In this document: positions 9,001 through 14,948 of the stretch, in pieces | Layout: each line of letters opens with the position of its first letter | Position numbering within the stretch: position 1 is the first letter of the stretch | DNA from: Opitutia bacterium | GTDB taxonomy: Bacteria; Verrucomicrobiota; Verrucomicrobiia; Opitutales; Opitutaceae | Length of the DNA stretch: 50,424 nucleotides | Assembly (NCBI GenBank): GCA_947474365.1 | Contig: CANJIU010000073.1 | Coordinates: forward strand, 1 to 50,424 | Direction: 5' to 3' | Translations under genes and position numbers: made by a program | The notes under the pieces: generated by a model | Told to the model about the DNA's origin: nothing | Database searches by the model: none | Seen by the model: the letters and a program-made list of their open reading frames with translations, nothing else

Positions 9001-11271
9001 ACAGCGCCGACGTTGTCGACCATCGCCACCTTGACTGGCGCCGTGGAGGACAGCACTTACCCGATCACCTATGCCGCCCTCGCCGCCGCAGCCAACGAGG
9101 CCGACACGGAAGGCGATGCGCTTTCCTTCCGAGTCGAAGCGGTATCCACCGGCGTTCTGACCAAGAATGGAACGGCGGTTGTGGCCGGCACCACGTTGCT
9201 CGGGGCCGGCGAGTCAGTGGTTTGGACGCCGGCGGTAAATGCCAACGGCACGCTGAACGCCTTCACGGTCAAGGCGTGGGATGGAGCGCTCGCGTCGGCG
9301 AGTGCCATCCAGGTGAAGGTGACGGTCGCATCGGTGAACGATGCCCCGGTCGGCACGGACAAAACGATCACCACGCCGGCGAACACGGACTACGTTTTTG
9401 CGACGGCGGATTTTGGCTTTACCGATCCCAACGACAGCCCGGCGCACACGCTGTCGGCGGTCAAAATCACCACGTTGCCGACGGCCGGCACACTCGCGGT
9501 CACCGGCGTTTCGGCGCTCAGCACGGGTGCCATCGTCACCGCCGCTGATATCGTTGGCGGCAAGCTCAAGTTCACCCCGGTGGCGACTGCGAGCGGCAGT
9601 CCCTACGCGATCTTCACGTTCCAGGTGATGGACGACGGTGGCCAAGGCACCGGCGGCATCGATCTGGATCCCGTACCGAAAACGATCACGGTTAACGTCC
9701 CGCCAGCCGGCACGCTGCAGTTCGGTGCGGCGACCTATAGCGTGAATGAAAACGGTGCCAACGCGACGGTCACCGTGACACGCACCGGCGGCAGCAGCGG
9801 AGCGGTCAGTGTGACCTATGCGACGGGCGCGGGGACGGCGATTGCCGGTCTCGATTACACGGCCGCCATCGGGACCTTGAGTTGGGCGAGCGGCGACACC
9901 GCGAGCAAGACGTTCACGGTGTCGATTCTCGACGACGCCCTCCTTGAGGGCAGCGAGACGGTGAACCTCGTCTTGAGCAATCCGACCGGTGGTGCCACGC
10001 TGGGCACGCCGGCAACGGTGATCCTGACCATCGTCGACGACGAAATTCCGCCGGCCGGCACGTTGCAGTTCAGTGCCGCGACCTATAGCGTGAATGAAAA
10101 TGGCGGCAGTATCACCGTCACGGTGACACGGACCGGCGGCAGCAATGGAGCGATCGGGGTGAACTATGCGACGGGAGCCGGCACGGCGATCGCAGGTCTC
10201 GATTACACGGCCGCCAGCGGGACCCTGAGTTGGGTAGGCGGTGACACCGCCAGCAAGACGTTCACGGTCACGATCGTCGACGACAGCATTTACGAGGGCA
10301 ACGAGACGGTAAACCTCACGTTGAGCAACCCGACGGGTGGCGCCACGCTGGGCTCGCCCACGAGCGGGGTGCTGACCATCGTCGACAATGAACCTGCGCC
10401 CGCGATCACGACGCAGCCCATCGGCGCCACGATCGCGTCCGGGCAGACCCGGGCGCTCAGTGTGGTGGCGACCGGCGCGGCACCGCTCACCTATCAATGG
10501 TATCAGGGCACGAGCCCCAGCACCGCGGTGCCGATTAGCGGAGCAACGTCCGCCGCCTATACCACGCCGGCCCTCACGACGACCACTTCGTATTGGGTGC
10601 GTGTGACCAGCGGGGTCGGCACCGCCGACAGCGCCACGGCCACGGTCACCGTGCATCAGCCCCCGACCATCACCAGCGCGGCCAACGCGACGTTCATGGC
10701 GGGGCAGTCGGGGAGTTTCACGATCGTGGCGACCGGGACGACTCCGCTGACGTTTAGTGTTTCGGCCGGTAGTTTGCCATCGTGGGCGACGTTGAACGCT
10801 GCCACCGGTACGATCGCGGGGACGCCGCCGAGTCCGACCGGGTCGCCGTTCACGTTCACCCTTTCAGTCGCCAACGACGTGTCTCCGGCCGCGACCCAGA
10901 GCTTCACGCTCACCGTGCAGGGGTGGCACTCGGCGGACACGAGCCCGGCCGACGGTTTTATCACTCTGGATGAACTCACGCGCGTGATCGAACTCTACAA
11001 TACGCGAAACGGAAGTGTGCGGACGGGACGGTACCAGGTTGCCACCACGACCACGATCGACGGGTTTGCGGTCGATGCAGCGACGCCCAACGGCTCGTCC
11101 GTCACCCTTTCGCGTTACCATTCAGCGGATACGGATCGGGATGGCAAGTTGAGCCTCGTCGAGCTCTCCCGCGTCATCGAACTTTATGGCTACCACGTCG
11201 GGACGGTCCGCACCGGACAGTATCACATTTCACTCAGCGCAACCGAGGATGGATTTGCCCCCGGACCGTGA
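1..11271 (+). CDS. Giant secreted multidomain protein (NHL / FGE-like / RCC1 / Ig / Calx-beta), 5' end outside window
   Basis: The reading frame is already open at base 1, so the GTG at 7 is probably not the start; at least 3,756 residues are visible. Order, counted from the GTG codon: end of an Ig-like domain (1-18); six NHL repeats (20-345); putative-Ig (347-430); a linker domain; FGE-sulfatase/SUMF1-like domain (539-812, with GYRLPTEAEWEYAARGG and RVFRGGSW); Ig-like; six NHL repeats (921-1232); putative-Ig; second FGE-like domain (1424-1681); Ig-like; cohesin-like domain (about 1789-1932); Ig-like; 13 RCC1 repeats (about 2030-2643); two Ig-like; two putative-Ig; cadherin/VCBS-like stretch (about 3000-3229); two Calx-beta (3234-3465); Ig-like; putative-Ig; EF-hand/dockerin-like tail (3639-3754). 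Every recognised module is a known extracellular adhesion or scaffold type, so a surface or secreted binding role is inferred; no catalytic site was identified. Both FGE-like domains lack the paired catalytic cysteines. The signal peptide would lie left of the window. Confidence 0.9.
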   Translation, partial: NGVAPNATSQTVTLTVEPSLTFTLLAGLAGAGGSADGTGVAARFRNPLGVAVDSAGNAYLADDSDHTIRKISRGGVVTTLAGSAGLAGTTDGVGSAARFNGPFGVAVDSAGNVYVGEERSHTIRKITSGGAVTTLAGLADNAGSTDASGSTARFKNPRGVAVDGAGNVYVADFGNHTVRKITSGGVVTTLAGLAAAGGSANGTGDAARFFALSGLAVDGAGNVYVADTFNHTIRKITSAGVVTTLAGLAGNAGSTDGTGSNARFSAPHAIAVDSAGTTIYVADTLNYTIRKITSGGVVTTLAGELAVTGSTNGIGSAARFNGSNGLAVDSAGLVYVVDTVNKTIRWGAISVPTLTSASTASGAVGQSFSYQTTFSGILTGPFSASGLPAGLTMNASTGLISGTPTAAGRTLVTVGYVNEAGLGSASLAITVAGQPTLANITAQRRAGTKLVDITYDLDNPQGLSSTVTTEVSRDGGTTWLAAPLTLTGAVGANIVSGTGKLVTWNVGLDWPAQSFSQVKIRVTSNDGQYSGSSSTPADFRMIPAGTFTMGDSKNEGGLDARPTRPVTVGAFYLQSTETTYAQWKEIVDWNASGSRGYDFSAGQRGSTASGSALADTAANNTHPVTMVKWGDVVKWCNAKSRKDGLTPCYYTDVGFATELKTGTPTTVYVNWSANGYRLPTEAEWEYAARGGLAGKSYPGGDEITNGQANYSNGTLNGTTPVGYYNGSQTPAGVDMKNGYGLYDMAGNVGEWNWDWYGSYSFAAETDPRGPASATYRVFRGGSWNDTAPGSRISVRRNGSLADHGRDLGFRPARSTVAAANRIQSVSATFALQLVDPPAIATQLADQAVVPGQPVTFTLAATSTAPFTYQWRKDGVNIASATNASYTIASAPTTAAGSYDVVVTNVGGGTTSQPATLTVAPAMIFTTLASGFSGAAGIAVDSAGNVYEADSQLHTIRKITYGGTVTTLAGSAGSPGSTDGTGSAARFNGPRGVALDSADNVYVADFNGSTIRKITSTGVVTTLAGSAGSPGSADGTGTAARFSGPHGVTVDSAGNIYVADLGNATIRKITSGGVVTTLAGTAGVTGSADGTGAAAKFFNPAGIAMDGAGVLYVSDRDNHTIRKITSGGVVTTLAGLAGAAASVDGTGSAARFNVPYGIASDSAGNLYVADTNNHTVRKVTSAGVVTTIAGLAGTAGSADGTGSASRFNAPYGVAVDSVGNLYVSSYGNSTIRWGAMSVPALTSAATAIGIVGQSFSVQTTFSGVLAGPFTASGLPAGLTMNASNGLISGTPTAAGTTTVTVGSVNGAGSGSGSLAITVIAPPTLANIAAQQRTGSNLVDITYDLGHAQGLASTVTVEVSQDGGTTWLTSPLTLTGAVGANVIPGNGKVVTWNAGANWPAQNFAQVKVRLTADDGQSSTGPTPADLSLIPAGTFTMGDSLDGDTAAQPTHVVTLPAFFMAKTETMFAEWVAVRDWAVTHGYADLASIGAGKADTHPVQLVSWNNVVKWLNAKSEKDGLVPAYYTDDAQTTVFRTGSVNVTNTQVKWMASGYRLPTEAEWEYAARGGLTGKRYPLGDTITQTDANYGNHPTYATGATPYTSPAGAFAANGYGLQDMAGNVSEWCWDWTGSYGSAAVTAPLGPLTGDYRVFRGGGWDGVAGAMRSAIRASNRPGDPWFNVGFRQARSTIAVAHRVQSSSATFALQLNDLPTITTQPQSVAALVGQSTTFTVVAVGSGSLTFQWRKGTVAISGATNATYTIASAQLNDAGSYDVVVSNGVAPNATSTAATLTVTSPSTVSISVAGNAITTATGTVAINLASVGTENAVFFSLSWDPAVLTYASSALGTSVQSDLNLGGSNINTSQTATGKLGLSFFLKAGASVSAGTRQIFTVTFTRVSQVASTKIAFGNTPILREIYDIFGNYIPLFFSDVTISTLTPTTPAITAPPLSQTIAAGQSATFSVVASGTGPFTYQWRKGGVDIGGATSASYTIASAPTTSAGSYDVVVTNAGGSTTSSAATLSIVPLTVVAAGGGHALYRESDGTLWAMGANANGQLGDGTTIGRGSPVQLATGVASVAAGNAQTLFLKTDGTLWATGFNGSGQLGDGTTTSRSTPVQVASGVASVAAGNSHTLFINTDGTLWAMGSNSSGRLGDGTTTNRSTPVQVASGVATAAAGGSHSLFVKTDGTLWAMGINSSGQLGDGTTTSRSTPVQIASGVASAAAGNSHSLFVKTDGTLWAMGLNSSGQLGDGTTTSQSTPVQVATGVASAAAGSSHTVFVKTGGTLWAMGLNSSGQLGDGATINRSTPVQVATSVASAAAGTSHTLFVKTDGTRWAAGLTSFGALGDGTTIFLNAFAPVASGVSSVAPGSSHTLFVTTNGALWATGTNSSGQLGDGTTVSRSTAVQVASDVASVAVGSSHSMFVKTDGTLWAMGSNNSGQLGDGTTTSRLAPVQVASGVASVSAPVGSSQTLFVKTDGTLWAMGFNGTGQLGDGTTTSRSTPVQISSGVTSAAAGGSHSLFVKTDGTLWAMGSNSSGALGDGTTTLQSTPVQIVSGVAAASAGLGHTLFLKTDGTVWATGLNTSGQLGDGTTTNRITPVQVATGVASVAAGNTHTLFVKTNGLLWGTGSSSNGQLGDGAILTRSTPVPVGVAQTPVIAVQPAGRAVNVGQDVTLWVWATGGVPAPTYQWKKGTTAIAGATNATLTLTSVQSADAASYTVVVTTSVSSVTSAAAAVTVSVPPVITTPPTNRVADAGQPASFSVVATGTATLTYQWRKGTVAINGATNAIYTIASAQLTDAGNYDVVVTNSAGSVTSNAVTLTVNPALIATQAIASRALTAGTAAVAFAPVTAAGGTAPLAFSIAPALPGGLALNATTGAISGTPAAGLVATTFTVTVTDATTATASKTFSLTVNSALSTTQAIASTSLTTGTAAAAFTPVTAASGAIPYAFAVSPSLPAGLVLNATTGSISGTPTVGSAATTYTITVTDNAGAISSKTFSLTVAVLNTAPTLSTIATLTGAVEDSTYPITYAALAAAANEADTEGDALSFRVEAVSTGVLTKNGTAVVAGTTLLGAGESVVWTPAVNANGTLNAFTVKAWDGALASASAIQVKVTVASVNDAPVGTDKTITTPANTDYVFATADFGFTDPNDSPAHTLSAVKITTLPTAGTLAVTGVSALSTGAIVTAADIVGGKLKFTPVATASGSPYAIFTFQVMDDGGQGTGGIDLDPVPKTITVNVPPAGTLQFGAATYSVNENGANATVTVTRTGGSSGAVSVTYATGAGTAIAGLDYTAAIGTLSWASGDTASKTFTVSILDDALLEGSETVNLVLSNPTGGATLGTPATVILTIVDDEIPPAGTLQFSAATYSVNENGGSITVTVTRTGGSNGAIGVNYATGAGTAIAGLDYTAASGTLSWVGGDTASKTFTVTIVDDSIYEGNETVNLTLSNPTGGATLGSPTSGVLTIVDNEPAPAITTQPIGATIASGQTRALSVVATGAAPLTYQWYQGTSPSTAVPISGATSAAYTTPALTTTTSYWVRVTSGVGTADSATATVTVHQPPTITSAANATFMAGQSGSFTIVATGTTPLTFSVSAGSLPSWATLNAATGTIAGTPPSPTGSPFTFTLSVANDVSPAATQSFTLTVQGWHSADTSPADGFITLDELTRVIELYNTRNGSVRTGRYQVATTTTIDGFAVDAATPNGSSVTLSRYHSADTDRDGKLSLVELSRVIELYGYHVGTVRTGQYHISLSATEDGFAPGP
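64..5112 (+). repeat. Tandemly duplicated 2.4-kb module: six NHL, putative-Ig, FGE-like
   Basis: Two copies, about 64-2510 and 2767-5112, encode the same domain order: six NHL units of about 55 residues, a putative-Ig domain containing GLPAGLTMNAS, a domain containing LVDITYDL, an FGE-like domain opening with IPAGTFTMGDS, and a tail ending SATFALQL. The copies are recognisably related at the DNA level but have diverged, most strongly inside the FGE-like part. An Ig-like domain joins them. Confidence 0.85.
6094..7935 (+). repeat. Thirteen tandem 144-bp units encoding RCC1 repeats
   Basis: Each unit encodes about 48 residues with the pattern LFVKTDGTLWAMG...SGQLGDGTT...TPVQVASGVASAAAG. Several neighbouring units are almost identical at the nucleotide level. 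Unit 9 has two extra residues, unit 7 is the most divergent, and unit 13 is cut short. RCC1 proteins usually form seven-bladed propellers, so thirteen units would roughly fit two propellers; that is inference. Confidence 0.9.
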
Positions 11272-11481
11272 CGTGAAGGTGCGTCTAAATATGGGGCCCA
11301 TTCTGAGAAGCTGTCGTCTCGGAGGTGGGAGTCATTCCGGGCCGATTCCATCCGGGCAGGGAGCCCGCTTCGCCCCGGTGTCTGGATCGAGAATGATTAC
11401 CATCTGGAAGCCGAACATCGGACTTTCCTCGGCGATCCGATCGATGCGTCCAGCCAACTCATCTTCGGGATCGAGCGGCTC

Positions 11482-12096
11482 GTGCGAGCCGACGGCCTGC
11501 TTGAACGACAGCTCATCCATTTCATGAGCCCAAAAATCGAAGCCCTTATCGGACGTTCCAGCTGCGCCGTGCAGGCCCGTCACTTCACAGAGACGTTGCA
11601 ACAATTCTTCGCGCAGGGTGACAACGCCTATGCGTGGGTGGGGCGCGATGGTGAGATCCGGGAAATTTCGCCTGCGGCGAATCGCCTGTTCGGTTCCGCC
11701 GGAGCCAATCTGGCCAGCGACGGCGGCGCGCTGAAGACTATCCTTTCGGCGCTCCAGGAGATGCAGGGAAAGCCCGGCCGGACGCGCCGGTTCTTTGGCG
11801 TGCGCATCGGCATGCTGGACGGTCTGCTCCTTTCACTCGGTCCGGCAGACGGGGCGGTTCTCTTGCTGGAACCTCCCGATCGGAACACTCCGTCGAGAAA
11901 GGTGCGGTTGACCCGTCGTGAAGCGGAGGTGCTGCACTGGATCGGTGAGGGCAAGAGCAATCGCGAGACAGGCGACCTGCTTGGAATCAGCCCCCGCACG
12001 GTCGAGGGGCACTGCGAAAATTTATTTACCAAGCTCGGCGTGGAATCGCGCTACGCTGCGGCCGCGGTGGCGCGCGACCAACGCTCGGGACTTTGA
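11482..12096 (+). CDS. LuxR-family transcriptional regulator (start uncertain)
   Basis: Residues 141-197 form a GerE/LuxR helix-turn-helix: LTRREAEVLHWIGEGKSNRE followed by LLGISPRTVEGHCENLFTKLGV. Residues 50-75 (AWVGRDGEIREISPAANRLF) resemble the first strands of a PAS domain; no phospho-receiver domain is present. The GTG at 11482 is the first ATG/GTG/TTG in this frame, but the frame stays open back to 11272, directly after the stop of the giant gene, and residues translated from about 11388 onward look protein-like. The true start may therefore be upstream with a non-standard codon, or the 5' end may have been damaged. An ATG at 11524 is a shorter alternative. The target genes cannot be told from the sequence. 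Confidence 0.75.
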   Translation: MRADGLLERQLIHFMSPKIEALIGRSSCAVQARHFTETLQQFFAQGDNAYAWVGRDGEIREISPAANRLFGSAGANLASDGGALKTILSALQEMQGKPGRTRRFFGVRIGMLDGLLLSLGPADGAVLLLEPPDRNTPSRKVRLTRREAEVLHWIGEGKSNRETGDLLGISPRTVEGHCENLFTKLGVESRYAAAAVARDQRSGL

Positions 12097-12167
12097 TCGG
12101 ACCGAAATTGCACGGTCGAGGTCGGCCGTCCATGTTTCCTCCTTTGCCGCTTGCTCCTCGGGTCAAG

Positions 12168-12434
12168 TCAGTCTTCCGGGCCAGTCTTGACCGCGTACAT
12201 GGCAGAAGAGCAACGCATGGGGCATGTGTTGATGTCACGATTTTTGTCCCGCGGGTCGTAACTGAGGAAGGCGACAATCGGAAACATGGCCTGCTTGGTC
12301 GGCCGATAGACGCCGCGTTCCCAATTGCTGACTCTGAGCCAGGTATAGCCAGTGACTTCAGCGACTTGTTGTTGCCCCCAGCCGAGTTCCAGACGGCGAT
12401 TCTTGAGATGTTCGCCGATGGTCTTCGGACTCAT
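12168..12434 (-). CDS. Small XRE-family HTH regulator
   Basis: An 88-residue protein, mostly one Cro/C1-type helix-turn-helix (residues 5-60): TIGEHLKNRRLELGWGQQQV, then AEVTGYTWLRVSNWERG, ending near FLSYDPR. This resembles small stand-alone HTH proteins with a closing FLGYDP motif. The ATG at 12434 is preferred because the domain begins two residues later; an in-frame ATG at 12545 would only add a low-complexity, charged stretch. It is convergent with the LuxR gene and its 5' end lies close to a degraded gene on the other strand. The residues after position 60 are not recognised. Confidence 0.7.
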   Translation of the reverse strand: MSPKTIGEHLKNRRLELGWGQQQVAEVTGYTWLRVSNWERGVYRPTKQAMFPIVAFLSYDPRDKNRDINTCPMRCSSAMYAVKTGPED

Positions 12435-12505
12435 CTTCACGCCGCCTTTGGATTCCCACCAATGCGGGGGAAGAGTCGGCGTTTTGCGCGAATTTCGATG
12501 TGGTA

Positions 12506-13046
12506 GATGGACAACCCTTCGATGCGGTCGGATGCAGGAACACATCCTCCGGAATCGCGTGGCGGGTTACCGTGAGCGGGATTTGTTGCGCCATCTGTAT
12601 AGGGACGGAGCGGTGTTGCCGGCGGAACATCGCACGGCGTTCGAGCATCACCTGCCGGATTCGGCGGTGCTCGTGGCTTTTCCCGTCGAGGCGTGGCCGC
12701 ATCTGCTCGGCGCCATGCATGCACGCACCAAACGATAAGAGGCGTGGTCGGGACGGCTCACCCCGCGCGAACGCGAACTCTCAACGCGCATCCTGGCCGA
12801 GATGGCGGTGCGCGGCCCGCTTCCCGCCGAGGATATACGTGGGAGGTTTATACTCCGCCGGCCAAACGGCAGCGGGGCTACTATGCGTTGCCGGTGCTCG
12901 CCGGCACGGATCTCGTGGGGCATGTCGATCCAAAGGCCGACCGGGATGCGGGTCGGCTCCGGGTCGTCTCGCGTCGCGTGCGCCGGGGGTGTCGCGTTGC
13001 GCCCGCCGTCAAAGAACTTGCGGCGTTTCTTGGGTTGAAGGGGTAG
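12506..13046 (+). pseudogene. Degraded YcaQ-like winged-helix DNA glycosylase remnant
   Basis: Pieces of one protein can be read across two frames. From about 12539 to 12735 the frame reads HILRNRVAGYRERDLLRHLY and ends at an in-frame TAA (12736-12738). The same frame resumes with LTPRERELSTRILAEMAVRG (12757 onward). The reading then shifts one frame at about 12833 and continues WEVYTPPAKRQRGYYALPVL, then LVGHVDPKADRDAGRLRV, to a stop at 13044-13046. The last part fits the C-terminal region of the YcaQ/DUF1006 (HTH_42) family. A stretch that should lie between PLPAED and YTWEVY is missing. The family call is from memory of conserved motifs; the disruption itself is visible. Confidence 0.55.
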
Positions 13047-13237
13047 GGGACGCGAAGGAGAACGCCCCCGGGCGCCCTGGTCTCGGAACGACGGAGATTT
13101 TTGCCGTCGGCACTTCTTTGGGAACCAGCAGGGCAACGTCTCTGTCGCCCCTGCGCTGACGGAAACATCCCTGCCATTTTGACCTCTATTTGAAGGATGG
13201 TGGCTCCAAGGCGGAGAGGAGAGACGTTTTCATCTCT

Positions 13238-13277
13238 CGGTCATCTCCCGGTCATTTCCCGGTGATATCTCGGTCAC
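13238..13277. promoter_or_regulatory. Four direct repeats of CGGTCAT at 11-bp spacing (Pho-box-like geometry)
   Basis: Heptamers begin at 13238 (CGGTCAT), 13249 (CGGTCAT), 13260 (CGGTGAT) and 13271 (CGGTCAC), each followed by a 4-bp spacer; a weaker unit may precede at 13227. Seven-plus-four direct repeats are the layout bound by PhoB and other OmpR-family regulators. No intact gene starts just downstream, so this may be an orphaned operator. The regulator is unknown. Confidence 0.45.
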
Positions 13278-13450
13278 GATTCTAGCACGAAGGCCGCTGG
13301 ATTCGAGGGCGATTCGCGAGCGCCACGTCAGGAACAGGCCAGCCGAGTTTCGTGGACCGCACTGTCTTGTTCACCACGCAATCCTCATCTCAGGCCGAAG
13401 CCGAAAGGGTGCGGCGGCTCGCCCGGGCGCAGCTCAATTTCTTGCCCTCT

Positions 13451-13504
13451 GGGGACGCGACGCCCTCGTCGCGTGGCTTGAGAATCCGCGACGAGGGCGT
13501 CGCG
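13451..13504. repeat. REP-like palindrome, inverted double copy
   Basis: The 26-bp unit at 13451-13476 recurs exactly at 34106-34131 (inverted) and 48564-48589. It contains the self-complementary arms ACGCGAC and GTCGCGT around a 6-nt loop. Here an 18-bp inverse copy follows (13487-13504 pairing with 13456-13473, 13-nt spacer), giving a larger hairpin. Confidence 0.8.
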
Positions 13505-13680
13505 GATCCAGCAGTTGTACGATGGTGATCGATGCCGGTTTCGCCTGCCCAAAAGGCGTAATGCGCCCGGATTGCGCAATTACTCTTGAACTTGATCATC
13601 GATTGTACCGTGCCGCCGCCGCCAAGGTGTTGAGTTCCGCGGCGCAAGCGTAGTTGCGCTCAGCCAACCATGCAGAAGAA

Positions 13681-13834
13681 AACCACGGATGGACACGAAT
13701 GGACATGGATACAGAGGCGACAGCCAGCCACCGTTGGAAATCCGAAACGCCACCGAACAGTGACCGCCAAGAATTCGAACGCTCCTGCACGGCTTGCTCT
13801 GAGCATCCGTGTTTATTCGTGTGCATCCGTGGTT
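13681..13834. repeat. 154-bp element with about 31-bp imperfect terminal inverted repeats
   Basis: The left end (13681-13711) starts AACCACGGATGGACACGAAT. The right end (13804-13834) is its imperfect reverse complement, ending GCATCCGTGGTT; about five or six of 31 positions differ. It contains no ORF of note and looks like a non-autonomous mobile or REP-type element. Confidence 0.6.
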
Positions 13835-13874
13835 GAAATGAATCGTCCCGGCTCAGCGTTGGTGCGATTCTTGT

Positions 13875-14948
13875 TCATTGACGTTGGATTGAGGCCTGCT
13901 GATCCACCGCGAGTTCATCGTGCACGGCTTTGAGGATGTCGTCCGTGCCGCAGGGTTTGACGAGGATGTGGGTAACACCCAACGCGGTCAGTTCCGCACG
14001 GCGCCCTTCGTCGTGCAGGCCGCTCATCGCGATGACGCGGAGTTGAGGCTCCTGGGCGCGCAGCAGTCGGATCAGCGTCGTGCCGCTCATCCCCGGCATC
14101 ATGATGTCGGTCAGCACGAGTCGCACGCTGGATCGATTCGCCCGAAACAGGAGCACGGCTTCCCGACCGTCAGCGGCGATCAGCACCCGATAGTTGTTCT
14201 TTTCCAGGGCCAGACTCAGGGCGCGACGAATCGAGGCTTCGTCATCGACGATCAAGATCAGCTCCCGCTCGCCGCCGCGGGATTGCGCCGTCGCACCCGC
14301 CACCGTCCCGGTCGCGGCGGGTATCGCCGGCAGTTGCACATGGAACGAAGTGCCGCGGCCCACCTCGCTGTAGACGACAAATCCACCATGACTCTGCACA
14401 ATGCCGAGGACCGTCGACAAACCGAGGCCGGTGCCCTTCTTAATCTCCTTGGTGGTAAAGAACGGTTCAAAGATGCGGCCGAGGTTCTCCGGCGAGATTC
14501 CTTCGCCCGTGTCGGAAATCGTCAGTCGTACATAGGGACCCGGTTTCGCCGGCGGATGGCCGGCGGTGGCGGCCTGGTCGAGGATCACACTTTCGGCCGC
14601 GAGCGTAATTTTGCCGCCGTTCGGCATCGCGTCGCGGGCGTTGACGCACAGGTTCATCAGCGCCTGGTGAATCTGCGTGGCATCCGCACTGATTGGCCAG
14701 AGGTCGGCGGGTATTTTTTCCTCGACGGTGATCTCGCGCGGAAAGGTCTCGCGAATGATCATCGTCATGTCCTTGAGCAGGTGGCGCAGCTGCACGGGGC
14801 CGCGTTCGCCCACGATGCCGCGGCTGAACGTGAGGAGTTGCCGGATGATGTTCGCCCCGCGCTGCGCTCCCTGCTCGATGATCGTCAGCAGTTCCACGCT
14901 TTGCGGGTCCGGCAGTTTTTCCTTCAGCAGCGGCGCGATCAGGAGCAT
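13875..14948 (-). CDS. Truncated hybrid histidine kinase: ATPase domain plus receiver, no H-box
   Basis: 357 residues. Residues 1-50 match the second half of a HisKA dimerisation domain (IIEQGAQRGANIIRQLLTFS). Residues 85-205 are a HATPase domain with an N-box (HQALMNLCVNARDAMPNGG), G1 (DTGEGI), F-box (FEPFFTTK) and G2 (GTGLGLS). Residues 230-345 are a receiver domain with acidic pocket VDDE, phospho-accepting Asp281 (LTDIMMPGMSG) and a conserved Lys (LVKPCG). In-frame sequence upstream reads RFILAP and then hits a stop (TAG) at 14967-14969, so the histidine-bearing H-box that normally precedes ILAP, and any sensor domain, are absent. The gene looks 5'-truncated. It may be a dying gene or a receiver-ATPase fragment that cannot autophosphorylate in the usual way. 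Confidence 0.8.
   Translation of the reverse strand: MLLIAPLLKEKLPDPQSVELLTIIEQGAQRGANIIRQLLTFSRGIVGERGPVQLRHLLKDMTMIIRETFPREITVEEKIPADLWPISADATQIHQALMNLCVNARDAMPNGGKITLAAESVILDQAATAGHPPAKPGPYVRLTISDTGEGISPENLGRIFEPFFTTKEIKKGTGLGLSTVLGIVQSHGGFVVYSEVGRGTSFHVQLPAIPAATGTVAGATAQSRGGERELILIVDDEASIRRALSLALEKNNYRVLIAADGREAVLLFRANRSSVRLVLTDIMMPGMSGTTLIRLLRAQEPQLRVIAMSGLHDEGRRAELTALGVTHILVKPCGTDDILKAVHDELAVDQQASIQRQ

Larger units (their letters stand above)
13047..13870. other. Non-coding, repeat-rich stretch
   Basis: About 0.8 kb between the glycosylase remnant and the histidine kinase. No convincing coding sequence was found on either strand. It holds an 11-bp-periodic array (13238-13277), a double palindrome (13451-13504) and a 154-bp element with inverted ends (13681-13834), each listed separately. 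Confidence 0.7.

Noticed and set aside
11291..11527. Plus-strand ORF in another frame between the giant gene and the LuxR regulator
   Set aside because: Serine-rich and low-complexity; the LuxR frame covers the same bases better. A frameshift joining the two cannot be fully excluded.
13681..13834. CRISPR array
   Set aside because: The repeats are inverted ends rather than evenly spaced direct repeats with spacers, and no cas genes are present.
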